Source of the DNA: Hydractinia symbiolongicarpus
Taxonomy: Eukaryota; Cnidaria; Hydrozoa; Anthoathecata; Hydractiniidae
Reading direction: 5' to 3'
Assembly: GCF_029227915.1 (NCBI RefSeq)
Contig: NC_079885.1
Span: 19,851,001-19,915,000 of the forward strand
DNA length: 64,000 nucleotides
The number at the start of each line of letters is the position of its first letter. The first letter of the stretch is position 1. Position numbers and translations under genes: made by a program. Shown here in pieces: positions 8,661 to 20,015 of this stretch. The notes below the pieces were generated by a model that was not told the DNA's origin, made no database searches, and saw only the letters and a program-made list of their open reading frames with translations.

Positions 8661-8717
<57 letters not shown>
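8644..8717 (+). tRNA. tRNA-Asn(GTT) A17
   Basis: Single change G9T, which breaks box A (TTGC). Downstream TTTT is mutated (GGTACTTATAG). Confidence 0.7.
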
Positions 8718-8911
8718 CAATGAACAAATACTTCGATCAGATAAAACAGATAGTGCTACCACTGCTTATGATTCCTAATGTCACGATAATTGTAAAAGCA
8801 ACGGTACTTATAGTCTTGAAACTACGTTTACCTGCATAGTCAGATGTGGTGTTAAAAACATTGAAATTGAATTAGGTAACTAGTAAATAGGGATACTTTA
8901 GTATGTTTCGT

Positions 8912-8985
8912 GTCTCCGTGCCGCAATTGGTTAGCGCGTTCGGTTGTTAACGGAAAGGTTGGTGGTTCAAACCCACCCGTGGAAG
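8912..8985 (+). pseudogene. tRNA-Asn pseudogene B17
   Basis: Class B-f; G67T in CGTGGAAG. Confidence 0.75.
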
Positions 8986-9179
8986 CGATGAACAAATATG
9001 TCCATCAGAAGAATCGGAGAGTGCTATCACTGCCTCTTATTCCTAAAGTCACGTTAACTGTAAAAGCAACGGTAGTGTTACACTTGTAGCCATGTCTACT
9101 GGCATCATCAGATGTGCTATTAAAAATAAATGAAAGTAAATAAGCCAACTTGTAAATAGGGAAACTTCAGTAAATTCAT

Positions 9180-9221
9180 GTCTCCGTGGCGCAATTGGTT
9201 AGCGCGTTCTGCTGTTATCCC

Positions 9222-9253
<32 letters not shown>
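9180..9253 (+). tRNA. tRNA-Asn(GTT) A18, degenerate
   Basis: G30T, A38T and G41C: two anticodon-stem pairs lost. Confidence 0.55.
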
Positions 9254-9447
9254 CAATGAACAAATTCTTTGATCAGATGAAACAGATAGTGCTACCACTG
9301 CTTATGATTCCTAATGTCACGATAATTGTAAAAGCAACGGTAGTTTTAGTCTTGAAACTACGTTTACCTGCATAGTCAGATATGGTGTTAAAAACATTGA
9401 AATTGAATTAGCTAACTAGTAAATAGGGATACTTCAGTATGTTTCGT

Positions 9448-9488
9448 GTCTCCGTGCCGCAATTGGTTAGCGCGTTCGCCTGTTAACT

Positions 9489-9519
<31 letters not shown>

Positions 9520-9521
9520 AG
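9448..9521 (+). pseudogene. tRNA-Asn pseudogene B18
   Basis: Class B-a. Confidence 0.75.
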
Positions 9522-9715
9522 GGATGAACAAATATGTCCATCAGAAGAATCAGAGAGTGCTATCACTGCCTCTTATTCCTAATGTCACGTTAACTGTAAA
9601 AGCAACGGTAGTGTTACTCTTGTAGCCATGTTTATTGGCATCATCAGATGTGCTATAAAAATAAACGAAAGTAAATGAGCCAACTTGCAAATAGGGAAAC
9701 TTCAATAAGTTTCAT

Positions 9716-9754
9716 GTCTCCTTGGCGCAATTGGTTAGCGCGTTCGGCTGTTAT

Positions 9755-9789
<35 letters not shown>
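9716..9789 (+). tRNA. tRNA-Asn(GTT) A19, degenerate
   Basis: G7T (pair 7-66 lost) and A38T. Confidence 0.6.
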
Positions 9790-9983
9790 CTATGAACAAA
9801 TTCTTTGATCAGATGAAACAGATAGTGCTACCACTGCTTATGATTCCTAATGTCACGATAATTGTAAAAGCAACGGTAGTTTTAGTCTTGAAACTACGTT
9901 TACCTGCATAGTCAGATATGGTGTTAAAAACATTGAAATTGAATTAGCTAACTAGTAAATAGGGATACTTCAGTATGTGTCGT

Positions 9984-10024
9984 GTCTCCGTGCCGCAATT
10001 GGTTAGCGCGTTCGCCTGTTAACT

Positions 10025-10055
<31 letters not shown>

Positions 10056-10057
10056 AG
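9984..10057 (+). pseudogene. tRNA-Asn pseudogene B19
   Basis: Class B-a; leader ATGTGTCGT shared with B25 and B51. Confidence 0.75.
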
Positions 10058-10252
10058 CGATGAACAAACATGTCCATCAGAAGAATCAGAGAGTGCTATC
10101 ACTGCCTCTTATTCCTAATGTCACGTTAACTGTAAAAGCAACGGTAGTGTTACTCTTGTAGCCATGTTTACTGGCATCATCAGATGTTCTATTAAAAATA
10201 AATGAAAGTAAATGAGCCAACTTGTAAATAGGGAAACTTCAGTAAGTTTCAT

Positions 10253-10269
10253 GTCTCCGTGGCGCAATT

Positions 10270-10314
<45 letters not shown>

Positions 10315-10325
10315 AACTTGGGACG
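10253..10325 (+). pseudogene. tRNA-Asn A20, variant X
   Basis: 73-nt variant X with the damaged 3' end described for A2. Confidence 0.65.
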
Positions 10326-10519
10326 CAATGAACAAATACTTCCATCAGATGAAACAGATAGCGCTACCACTGCTTATGATTCCTAATGACACGATAATTG
10401 TAAAAGCAACAGTAGTTTTAGTCTTGAAACTACGTTTACCTGCATAGTCAGATATGGTGTTAAAAACATTGAAATTGAATTAGCTAACTAGTAAATAGGG
10501 ATACTTCAGTATGTTTCGT

Positions 10520-10560
10520 GCTTTCGTGTCTCAATTTGTTGGCGCGTTCGGCTGTTAACG

Positions 10561-10591
<31 letters not shown>

Positions 10592-10593
10592 AG
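10520..10593 (+). pseudogene. tRNA-Asn pseudogene B20
   Basis: Class B-c. Its spacer is recombinant: AGAGATGGC as in B26 and B52, then TTATTTCTAATG and TAACAGC as in B28 and B54. Confidence 0.7.
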
Positions 10594-10788
10594 CGATGAA
10601 CAAGTATGTCCATCAGAAAAATCAGAGATGGCTATCACTGCCTCTTATTTCTAATGTCACGTTATTTGTAACAGCAACGGTAGTGTTACTCTTGTAGCCA
10701 TGTTTACTGGCATCATCAGATGTGCTATTAAAAATAAATGAAAGTAAATGAGCCAACTTGTATATAGGGAAACTTCAGTAAGTTTCAT

Positions 10789-10805
10789 GTCTCCGTGGCG
10801 CAAGT

Positions 10806-10862
<57 letters not shown>
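10789..10862 (+). tRNA. tRNA-Asn(GTT) A21
   Basis: Single change T16G in the D loop (AAGTGG). Confidence 0.78.
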
Positions 10863-11056
10863 CAATGAACAAATACTTCGATCAGATGAAACAGATAGTG
10901 CCACAACTGCTTATGATTCCTAATGTCACGATAATTGTAAAGGCAACGGTAGTTTTAGTCTTGAAACTACGTTTACCTGCATAGTCAGATATGGTGTTAA
11001 AAACATTGAAATTGAATTAGCTAACTAGTAAATAGGGATACTTCAGTATGTTTCGT

Positions 11057-11130
11057 GCCTTCGTGTCTCAATTTGTTGGCGCGTTCGGCTGTTAACGGAA
11101 AGGTTGGTGGTTCAAGCCCTCCCGGGGAAG
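11057..11130 (+). pseudogene. tRNA-Asn pseudogene B21
   Basis: Class B-c; T-stem strand CTCCC. Confidence 0.7.
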
Positions 11131-11325
11131 CGATGAACAAGTATGTCCATCAGAAAAATCAGAGAGTGCTATCACTGCCTCTTATTCCTAATGTCACGTT
11201 AACTGTAAGAGCAACGGTAGTGTTACTCTTGTAGCCATGTTTACTGGCATCATCAGATGTGCTATTAAAAATAAATGAAAGTAAATGAGCCAACTTGTAA
11301 ATAGGGAAACTTCAGTAAGTTTCAT

Positions 11326-11349
11326 GTCTCCGTGGCGCAATTGGTTAGT

Positions 11350-11399
<50 letters not shown>
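11326..11399 (+). tRNA. tRNA-Asn(GTT) A22
   Basis: C23T giving a G-T wobble, as A14; foldable. Confidence 0.85.
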
Positions 11400-11593
11400 C
11401 AATGAACAAATACTTCGATCAGATGAAACAGATAGTGCTACAACTGCTTATGATTCCTAATGTCACGATAATTGTAAAAGCAACGGTAGTTTTAGTCTTG
11501 AAACTACGTTTACTTGCATAGTCAGATGTGGTGTTAAAAACATTGAAATTGAATTAGCTAACTAGTAAATAGGAATATTTCAGTATGTTTCGT

Positions 11594-11667
11594 GTCTCCG
11601 TGCCGCAATTGGTAAGCGCGTTCGGCTGTTAACGGAAAGGTTGTTGGTTCAAGCCCAAACGGGGAAG
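11594..11667 (+). pseudogene. tRNA-Asn pseudogene B22
   Basis: Class B-b; also G50T. Confidence 0.75.
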
Positions 11668-11862
11668 CAATGAACAAGTATGTCCATTAGAAAAATCAGA
11701 GAGTGCTATCACTGCCTCTTATTCCTAATGTCACGCTATTTGTAAGAGCAATGGTAGTGTTACTCTTGTAGCCATGTTTACTGGCATCATCAGATGTGCT
11801 ATTAAAAATAAATGAAAGTAAATGAGCCAACTTGTAAATAGGGAAACTTCAGTAAGTTTCAT

Positions 11863-11888
11863 GTCTCCGTGGCGCAATTGGTTAGCGA

Positions 11889-11936
<48 letters not shown>
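11863..11936 (+). tRNA. tRNA-Asn(GTT) A23
   Basis: C25A only (G10-A25 mismatch). Confidence 0.7.
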
Positions 11937-12130
11937 CAATAAACAAATACTTCGATCGGATGAAACAGATAGTGCTACAACTGCTTATGATTCCTAATGT
12001 CACGATAATTGTAAAAGCAACGGTAGTTTTAGTCTTGAAACTACGTTTACCTGCATAGTCAGATGTGGTGTTAAAAACATTGAAATTGAATTAGCTAACT
12101 AGTAAATAGGGATATTTCAGTATGTTTCGT

Positions 12131-12204
12131 GTCTCCGTGCCGCAATTGGTAAGCGCGTTCGGCTGTTAACGGAAAGGTTGGTGGTTCAAGCCCAAACGGG
12201 GAAG
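12131..12204 (+). pseudogene. tRNA-Asn pseudogene B23
   Basis: Class B-b. Confidence 0.75.
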
Positions 12205-12399
12205 CGATGAACAAATATGTCCATCAGAAGAATCAGAGAGTGCTATCACTGCCTCTTATTCCTAATGTCACGTTATTTGTAAAAGCAACGGTAGTGTAAC
12301 TCTTGTAGCCATGTTTACTGGCATCATCAGATGTGCTATTAAAAATAAATGAAAGTAAATAAGCCAAATTTTAAATAGGGAAACTTCAGTAAGTTTCAT

Positions 12400-12416
12400 G
12401 TCTCCGTGGCGCAATT

Positions 12417-12473
<57 letters not shown>
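12400..12473 (+). tRNA. tRNA-Asn(GTT) A24, consensus
   Basis: Consensus 74 nt. Its spacer is cut at about 12535 and joined to a B spacer, removing the TTTT and the following B copy. Confidence 0.9.
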
Positions 12474-12700
12474 CAATGAACAAATACTTCGATCAGATAA
12501 AACAGATAGTGCTACCACTGCTTATGATTCCTAATCAGAGAGTGCTATCACTGCCTCTTATTCCTAATGTCACGTTAACTGTAAAAGCAACGGTAGTGTT
12601 ACTCTTGTAGCCATGTTTATTGGCATCATCAGATGTGCTATAAAAATAAACGAAAGTAAATGAGCCAACTTGCAAATAGGGAAACTTCAATAAGTTTCAT

Positions 12701-12739
12701 GTCTCCTTGGCGCAATTGGTTAGCGCGTTCGGCTGTTAT

Positions 12740-12774
<35 letters not shown>
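12701..12774 (+). tRNA. tRNA-Asn(GTT) A25, degenerate
   Basis: G7T and A38T. Only 301 bp after A24 because of the deletion junction. Confidence 0.6.
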
Positions 12775-12968
12775 CTATGAACAAATTCTTTGATCAGATG
12801 AAACAGATAGTGCTACCACTGCTTATGATTCCTAATGTCACGATAATTGTAAAAGCAACGGTAGTTTTAGTCTTGAAACTACGTTTACCTGCATAGTCAG
12901 ATATGGTGTTAAAAACATTGAAATTGAATTAGCTAACTAGTAAATAGGGATACTTCAGTATGTGTCGT

Positions 12969-13009
12969 GTCTCCGTGCCGCAATTGGTTAGCGCGTTCGC
13001 CTGTTAACT

Positions 13010-13040
<31 letters not shown>

Positions 13041-13042
13041 AG
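12969..13042 (+). pseudogene. tRNA-Asn pseudogene B25
   Basis: Class B-a. Confidence 0.75.
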
Positions 13043-13237
13043 CGATGAACAAACATGTCCATCAGAAGAATCAGAGAGTGCTATCACTGCCTCTTATTCC
13101 TAATGTCACGTTAACTGTAAAAGCAACGGTAGTGTTACTCTTGTAGCCATGTTTACTGGCATCATCAGATGTTCTATTAAAAATAAATGAAAGTAAATGA
13201 GCCAACTTGTAAATAGGGAAACTTCAGTAAGTTTCAT

Positions 13238-13254
13238 GTCTCCGTGGCGCAATT

Positions 13255-13299
<45 letters not shown>

Positions 13300-13310
13300 A
13301 ACTTGGGACG
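13238..13310 (+). pseudogene. tRNA-Asn A26, variant X
   Basis: 73-nt variant X. Confidence 0.65.
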
Positions 13311-13504
13311 CAATGAACAAATACTTCCATCAGATGAAACAGATAGCGCTACCACTGCTTATGATTCCTAATGACACGATAATTGTAAAAGCAACAGTAG
13401 TTTTAGTCTTGAAACTACGTTTACCTGCATAGTCAGATATGGTGTTAAAAACATTGAAATTGAATTAGCTAACTAGTAAATAGGGATACTTCAGTATGTT
13501 TCGT

Positions 13505-13545
13505 GCTTTCGTGTCTCAATTTGTTGGCGCGTTCGACTGTTAACG

Positions 13546-13576
<31 letters not shown>

Positions 13577-13578
13577 AG
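13505..13578 (+). pseudogene. tRNA-Asn pseudogene B26
   Basis: Class B-c; also G31A. Confidence 0.7.
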
Positions 13579-13773
13579 CGATGAACAAGTATGTCCATCA
13601 GAAAAATCAGAGATGGCTATCACTGCCTCTTATTCCTAATGTCACGTTAACTGTAAGAGCAACGGTAGTGTTACTGTTGTAGCCATGTTTACTGGCATCA
13701 TCAGATGTGCTATTAGAAATAAATGAAAGTAAATGTGTCAACTTGTAAATAGGGAAACTTCAGTAAGTTTCAT

Positions 13774-13847
13774 GTCTCCGTGGCGCAATTGGTTAGCGCG
13801 TTCGGCTTTTAACCGAAAGGTTGGTGGATCAAGCCCACCCGGGGACG
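13774..13847 (+). tRNA. tRNA-Asn-derived, anticodon TTT, A27
   Basis: G34T (anticodon TTT) and T54A in box B. Confidence 0.6.
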
Positions 13848-14041
13848 CAATGAACAAACACTTCGATCAGATGAAACAGTTAGTGCTACCACTGCTTATG
13901 ATTCCCAATGTCACGATAATTGTAAAAGCAACGGTAGTTTTAGTCTTGAAACTACGTTTACCTGCATAGTCAGATGTGGTGTTAAAAACATTGAAATTGA
14001 ATTAGCTAACTAGTAAATAGGGATACTTCAGTATGTTTCGT

Positions 14042-14082
14042 GTCTTAGTGCCGCAATTGGTTAGCGCGTTCGGCTGTTAACG

Positions 14083-14113
<31 letters not shown>

Positions 14114-14115
14114 AG
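14042..14115 (+). pseudogene. tRNA-Asn pseudogene B27
   Basis: Class B-g. Confidence 0.75.
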
Positions 14116-14310
14116 CGATGAACAAGTATGTCCATCAGAAAAATCAGAGAGTGCTATCACTGCCTCTTATTCTTAATGTCACGTTATCTGTAAGAGCAAC
14201 GGTAGTGTTACTGTTGTAGCCATGTTTACTGGCATCATCAGATGTGCTATTAGAAATAAATGAAAGTAAATGTGTCAACTTGTAAATAGGGAAACTTCAG
14301 TAAGTTTCAT

Positions 14311-14345
14311 ATCTCCGTGGCGCAATTGGTTAGCGCGTTCGGCTT

Positions 14346-14384
<39 letters not shown>
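14311..14384 (+). tRNA. tRNA-Asn-derived, anticodon TTT, A28
   Basis: G34T and G1A, as A4. Confidence 0.6.
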
Positions 14385-14578
14385 CAATGAACAAATACTT
14401 CGATCAGATGAAACAGTTAGTGCTACCACTGCTTATGATTCCCAATGTCACGATAATTGTAAAAGCAACGGTAGTTTTAGTCTTGAAACTACATTTACCT
14501 GCATAGTCAGATGTGGTGTTAAAAACATTGAAATTGAATTAGCTAACTAGTAAATAGGGATATTTCAGTATGTTTCGT

Positions 14579-14652
14579 GTCTCCGTGCCGCAATTGGTAA
14601 GCGCGTTCGGCTGTTAACAGAAAGGTTGGTGGTTCAAGCCCAAACGGGGAAG
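14579..14652 (+). pseudogene. tRNA-Asn pseudogene B28
   Basis: Class B-e. Confidence 0.75.
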
Positions 14653-14847
14653 CGCTGAACAAATATGTCCATCAGAAGAATCAGAGAGTGCTATCACTGC
14701 CTCTTATTTCTAATGTCACGTTATTTGTAACAGCAACGGTAGTGTTACTCTTGTAGCCATATTTACTGGCATCATCAGATGTGCTATTAAAAATAAATGA
14801 AAGTAAATGAGCCAACTTGTATATAGGGAAACTTCAGTAAGTTTCAT

Positions 14848-14878
14848 GTCTCCGTGGCGCAAGTGGTTAGCGCGTTCT

Positions 14879-14921
<43 letters not shown>
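14848..14921 (+). tRNA. tRNA-Asn(GTT) A29
   Basis: T16G and G30T (T30-C40 mismatch). Confidence 0.65.
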
Positions 14922-15115
14922 CAATGAACAAATACTTCGATCAGATGAAACAGATAGTGCCACAACTGCTTATGATTCCTAATGTCACGATAATTGTAAA
15001 GGCAACGGTAGTTTTAGTCTTGAAACTACGTTTACCTGCATAGTCAGATGTGGTGTTAAGAACATTGAAATTGAATTTGCTAACTAGTAAATAGGGATAT
15101 TTCAGTATGTTTCGT

Positions 15116-15188
15116 GTCTCCGTGCCGCAATTGGTAAGCGCGTTCGGTGTTAACGGAAAGGTTGGTGGTTCAAGCCCAAACGGGGAAG
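15116..15188 (+). pseudogene. tRNA-Asn pseudogene B29
   Basis: Class B-d. Confidence 0.75.
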
Positions 15189-15383
15189 CGATAAACAAAT
15201 ATGTCCATCAGAAGAATCAGACAGTGCTATCACTGCCTCTTATTCTTAATGTCACGTTATTTGTAAGAGCAACGGTAGTGTTACTCTTGTAGCCATGTTT
15301 ACTGGCATCATCAGATGTGCTATTAAAAATAAATGAAAGTAAATAAGCCAACTTTTAAATAGGGAAACTTCAGTCAGTTTCAT

Positions 15384-15400
15384 GTCTCCGTGGCGCAATT

Positions 15401-15457
<57 letters not shown>
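15384..15457 (+). tRNA. tRNA-Asn(GTT) A30, consensus
   Basis: Consensus 74 nt. Downstream TTTT is mutated (GGTACTTATAG). Confidence 0.9.
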
Positions 15458-15651
15458 CAATGAACAAATACTTCGATCAGATGAAACAGATAGTGTTACC
15501 ACTGCTTATGATTCATAATGTCACGATAATTGTAAAAGCAACGGTACTTATAGTCTTGAAACTACGTTTACCTGCATAGTCAGATGTGGTGTTAAAAACA
15601 TTGAAATTGAATTAGGTAACTAGTAAATAGGGATACTTTAGTATGTTTCGT

Positions 15652-15725
15652 GTCTCCGTGCCGCAATTGGTTAGCGCGTTCGGTTGTTAACGGAAAGGTT
15701 GGTGGTTCAAACCCACCCGGGGAAG
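15652..15725 (+). pseudogene. tRNA-Asn pseudogene B30
   Basis: Class B-f. Confidence 0.75.
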
Positions 15726-15919
15726 CGATGAACAAATATGTCCATCAGAAGAATCAGAGAGTGCTATCACTGCCTCTTATTCCTAAAGTCACGTTAACTG
15801 CAAAAGCAACGGTAGTGTTACACTTGTAGCCATGTCTACTTGCATCATCAGATGTGCTATTAAAAATAAATGAAAATAAATGAGCCAACTTGTAAATAGG
15901 GAAACTTCAGTAAATTCAT

Positions 15920-15958
15920 GTCTCCGTGGCGCAATTGGTTAGCGCGTTCTGCTGTTAT

Positions 15959-15993
<35 letters not shown>
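15920..15993 (+). tRNA. tRNA-Asn(GTT) A31, degenerate
   Basis: G30T and A38T. Confidence 0.6.
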
Positions 15994-16187
15994 CAATGAA
16001 CAAATTCTTTGATCAGATGAAACAGATAGTGCTACCACTGCTTATGATTCCTAATGTCACGATAATTGTAAAAGCAACGGTAGTTTTAGTCTTGAAACTA
16101 CGTTTACCTGCATAGTCAGATATGGTGTTAAAAACATTGAAATTGAATTAGCTAACTAGTAAATAGGGATACTTCAGTATGTTTCGT

Positions 16188-16228
16188 GTCTCCGTGCCGC
16201 AATTGGTTAGCGCGTTCGCCTGTTAACT

Positions 16229-16259
<31 letters not shown>

Positions 16260-16261
16260 AG
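16188..16261 (+). pseudogene. tRNA-Asn pseudogene B31
   Basis: Class B-a. Confidence 0.75.
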
Positions 16262-16455
16262 GGATGAACAAATATGTCCATCAGAAGAATCAGAGAGTGC
16301 TATCACTGCCTCTTATTCCTAATGTCACGTTAACTGTAAAAGCAACGGTAGTGTTACTCTTGTTGCCATGTTTATTGGCATCATCAGATGTGCTATTAAA
16401 ATAAACGAAAGTAAATGAACCAACTTGCAAATAGGGAAACTTCAGTAAGTTTCAT

Positions 16456-16494
16456 GTCTCCTTGGCGCAATTGGTTAGCGCGTTCGGCTGTTAT

Positions 16495-16529
<35 letters not shown>
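16456..16529 (+). tRNA. tRNA-Asn(GTT) A32, degenerate
   Basis: G7T and A38T. Confidence 0.6.
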
Positions 16530-16723
16530 CTATGAACAAATTCTTTGATCAGATGAAACAGATAGTGCTACCACTGCTTATGATTCCTAATGTCACGATA
16601 ATTGTAAAAGCAACGGTAGTTTTAGTCTTGAAACTACGTTTACCTGCATAGTCAGATATGGTGTTAAAAACATTGAAATTGAATTAGCTAACTAGTAAAT
16701 AGGGATACTTCAGTATGTTTCGT

Positions 16724-16764
16724 GTCTCCGTGCCGCAATTGGTTAGCGCGTTCGCCTGTTAACT

Positions 16765-16795
<31 letters not shown>

Positions 16796-16797
16796 AG
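16724..16797 (+). pseudogene. tRNA-Asn pseudogene B32
   Basis: Class B-a. Confidence 0.75.
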
Positions 16798-16992
16798 CGA
16801 TGAACAAATATGTCCATCAGAAGAATCAGAGAGTGCTATCACTGCCTCTTATTCCTAATGTCACGTTAACTGTAAAAGCAACGGTAGTGTTACTCTTGTA
16901 GCCATGTTTACTGGCATCATCAGATGTTCTATTAAAAATAAATGAAAGTAAATGAGCCAACTTGTAAATAGGGAAACTTCAGTAAGTTTCAT

Positions 16993-17009
16993 GTCTCCGT
17001 GGCGCAATT

Positions 17010-17054
<45 letters not shown>

Positions 17055-17065
17055 AACTTGGGACG
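16993..17065 (+). pseudogene. tRNA-Asn A33, variant X
   Basis: 73-nt variant X. Confidence 0.65.
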
Positions 17066-17259
17066 CAATGAACAAATACTTCCATCAGATGAAACAGATA
17101 GCGCTACCACTGCTTATGATTCCTAATGACACGATAATTGTAAAAGCAACAGTAGTTTTAGTCTTGAAACTACGTTTACCTGCATAGTCAGATATGGTGT
17201 TAAAAACATTGAAATTGAATTAGCTAACTAGTAAATAGGGATACTTCAGTATGTTTCGT

Positions 17260-17300
17260 GCTTTCGTGTCTCAATTTGTTGGCGCGTTCGGCTGTTAACG

Positions 17301-17331
<31 letters not shown>

Positions 17332-17333
17332 AG
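17260..17333 (+). pseudogene. tRNA-Asn pseudogene B33
   Basis: Class B-c. Confidence 0.7.
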
Positions 17334-17528
17334 CGATGAACAAGTATATCCATCAGAAAAATCAGAGAGTGCTATCACTGCCTCTTATTCCTAATGTCAC
17401 GTTAACTGTAAGAGCAACGGCAGTGTTACTGTTGTAGCCATGTTTACTGGCATCATCAGATGTGCTATTAGAAATAAATGAAAGTAAATGTGTCAACTTG
17501 TAAATAGGGAAACTTCAGTAAGTTTCAT

Positions 17529-17602
17529 GTCTCCGTGGCGCAATTGGTTAGCGCGTTCGGCTTTTAACCGAAAGGTTGGTGGATCAAGCCCACCCGGGGA
17601 CG
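17529..17602 (+). tRNA. tRNA-Asn-derived, anticodon TTT, A34
   Basis: G34T and T54A. Confidence 0.6.
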
Positions 17603-17796
17603 CAATGAACAAACACTTCGATCAGATGAAACAGTTAGTGCTACGACTGCTTATGATTCCCAATGTCACGATAATTGTAAAAGCAACGGTAGTTTTAGTC
17701 TTGAAACTACGTTTACCTGCATAGTCAGATGTGGTGTTAAAAACATTGAAATTGAATTAGCTAACTAGTAAATAGGGATACTTCAGTATGTTTCGT

Positions 17797-17870
17797 GTCT
17801 TAGTGCCGCAATTGGTTAGCGCGTTCGGCTGTTAACGGAAAGGTTGGTGGTTCAAGCCCACCCGGGAAAG
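17797..17870 (+). pseudogene. tRNA-Asn pseudogene B34
   Basis: Class B-g with an extra change in the acceptor 3' strand (GGGAAAG). Confidence 0.75.
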
Positions 17871-18064
17871 CGATGAACAAGTATGTCCATCAGAAAAATC
17901 AGAGAGTGCTATCACTGCCTCTTATTTCTAATGTCACGTTATTTGTAACAGCAACGGTAGTGTTACTCTTGTAGCCATGTTTACTGGCATCATCAGATGT
18001 GCTATTAAAAATAAATGAAAGTAAATAAGCCAATTGTATATAGGGAAACTTCAGTAAGTTTCAT

Positions 18065-18081
18065 GTCTCCGTGGCGCAATT

Positions 18082-18136
<55 letters not shown>

Positions 18137-18138
18137 TG
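18065..18138 (+). tRNA. tRNA-Asn(GTT) A35
   Basis: C72T makes the first acceptor pair a G-T wobble; otherwise consensus. Confidence 0.8.
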
Positions 18139-18332
18139 CAATGAACAAATACTTCGATCAGATGAAACAGATAGTGCCACAACTGCTTATGATTCCTAAT
18201 GTCACGATAATTGTAAAGGCAACGGTAGTTTTAGTCTTGAAACTACGTTTACCTGCATAGTCAGATGTGGTGTTAAGAACATTGAAATTGAATTTGCTAA
18301 CTAGTAAATAGGGATATTTCAGTATGTTTCGT

Positions 18333-18405
18333 GTCTCCGTGCCGCAATTGGTAAGCGCGTTCGGTGTTAACGGAAACGTTGGTGGTTCAAGCCCAAACGG
18401 GGAAG
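18333..18405 (+). pseudogene. tRNA-Asn pseudogene B35
   Basis: Class B-d; variable loop ACGTT. Confidence 0.75.
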
Positions 18406-18600
18406 CGATAAACAAATATGTCCATCAGAAGAATCAGACAGTGCTATCACTGCCTCTTATTCTTAATGTCACGTTATTTGTAAGAGCAACGGTAGTGTTA
18501 CTCTTGTAGCCATGTTTACTGGCATCATCAGATGTGCTATTAAAAATAAATGAAAGTAAATAAGCCAACTTTTATATAGGGAAACTTCAGTAAGTTTCAT

Positions 18601-18617
18601 GTCTCCGTGGCGCAATT

Positions 18618-18666
<49 letters not shown>

Positions 18667-18674
18667 TGGGGACG
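18601..18674 (+). tRNA. tRNA-Asn(GTT) A36
   Basis: C66T makes pair 7-66 a G-T wobble; otherwise consensus. Confidence 0.85.
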
Positions 18675-18868
18675 CAATGAACAAATACTTCGATCAGATG
18701 AAACAGATAGTGCTACTACTGCTTATGATTCCTAATGTCACGATAATTGTAAAAGCAACGGTAGTTTTAGTCTTGAAACTACGTTTACCTGCATAGTCAG
18801 ATGTGGTGTTAAAAACATTGAAATTGAATTAGCTAACTAGTAAATAGGGATATTTCAGTATGTTTCGT

Positions 18869-18942
18869 GTCTCCGTGCCGCAATTGGTAAGCGCGTGCGG
18901 CTGTTAACAGAAAGGTTGGTGGTTCAAGCCCAAACGGGGAAG
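18869..18942 (+). pseudogene. tRNA-Asn pseudogene B36
   Basis: Class B-e; also T28G. Confidence 0.75.
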
Positions 18943-19137
18943 CGCTGAACAAATATGTCCATCAGAAGAATCAGAGAGTGCTATCACTGCCTCTTATTTC
19001 TAATGTCACGTTATTTGTAACAGCAACGGTAGTGTTACTCTTGTAGCCATGTTTACTGGCATCATCAGATGTGCTATTAAAAATAAATGAAAGTAAATAA
19101 GCCAACTTGTATATAGGGAAACTTCAGTAAGTTTCAT

Positions 19138-19154
19138 GTCTCCGTGGCGCAATT

Positions 19155-19211
<57 letters not shown>
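19138..19211 (+). tRNA. tRNA-Asn(GTT) A37, consensus
   Basis: Consensus 74 nt with distal TTTT present. Confidence 0.92.
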
Positions 19212-19405
19212 CAATGAACAAATACTTCGATCAGATGAAACAGATAGTGCCACAACTGCTTATGATTCCTAATGTCACGATAATTGTAAAGGCAACGGTA
19301 GTTTTAGTCTTGAAACTACGTTTACCTGCATAGTCAGATGTGGTGTTAAGAACATTGAAATTGAATTTGCTAACTAGTAAATAGGGATATTTCAGTATGT
19401 TTCGT

Positions 19406-19478
19406 GTCTCCGTGCCGCAATTGGTAAGCGCGTTCGGTGTTAACGGAAAGGTTGGTGGTTCAAGCCCAAACGGGGAAG
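19406..19478 (+). pseudogene. tRNA-Asn pseudogene B37
   Basis: Class B-d. Confidence 0.75.
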
Positions 19479-19673
19479 CGATAAACAAATATGTCCATCA
19501 GAAGAATCAGACAGTGCTATCACTGCCTCTTATTCTTAATGTCACGTTATTTGTAAGAGCAACGGTAGTGTTACTCTTGTAGCCATGTTTACTGGCATCA
19601 TCAGATGTGCTATTAAAAATAAATGAAAGTAAATAAGTCAACTTTTAAATAGGGAAACTTCAGTAAGTTTCAT

Positions 19674-19690
19674 GTCTCCGTGGCGCAATT

Positions 19691-19739
<49 letters not shown>

Positions 19740-19747
19740 TGGGGACG
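19674..19747 (+). tRNA. tRNA-Asn(GTT) A38
   Basis: C66T wobble, as A36. Confidence 0.85.
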
Positions 19748-19941
19748 CAATGAACAAATACTTCGATCAGATGAAACAGATAGTGCTACTACTGCTTATG
19801 ATTCCTAATGTCACGATAATTGTAAAAGCAACGGTAGTTTTAGTCTTGAAACTACGTTTACCTGCATAGTCAGATGTGGTGTTAAAAACATTGAAATTGA
19901 ATTAGCTAACTAGTAAATAGGGATATTTCAGTATGTTTCGT

Positions 19942-20015
19942 GTCTCCGTGCCGCAATTGGTAAGCGCGTTCGGCTGTTAACAGAAAGGTTGGTGGTTCAA
20001 GGCCAAACGGGGAAG
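19942..20015 (+). pseudogene. tRNA-Asn pseudogene B38
   Basis: Class B-e; C60G alters box B (CAAGGCC), shared with B70. Confidence 0.75.

Larger units (their letters stand above)
8375..10650 (+). repeat. Higher-order block P, copy 1
   Basis: Matches 25575-27850 at a constant offset of 17,200 bp, sharing private variants such as the A18/A50 triple change, G67T in B17/B49 and AGAGATGGC after the B-c copy. Confidence 0.8.
12536..18480 (+). repeat. Higher-order block Q, copy 1
   Basis: Same order of 11 A variants as 26751-32694 (A25-A35 with A51-A61), offset 14,215 then 14,214 bp after one base lost near 30345. Confidence 0.8.

Noticed and set aside
12474-12700. A hidden gene in the one longer tRNA-free gap
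   Set aside because: The gap is 227 bp of joined A and B spacer with no frame, RNA or motif of its own.
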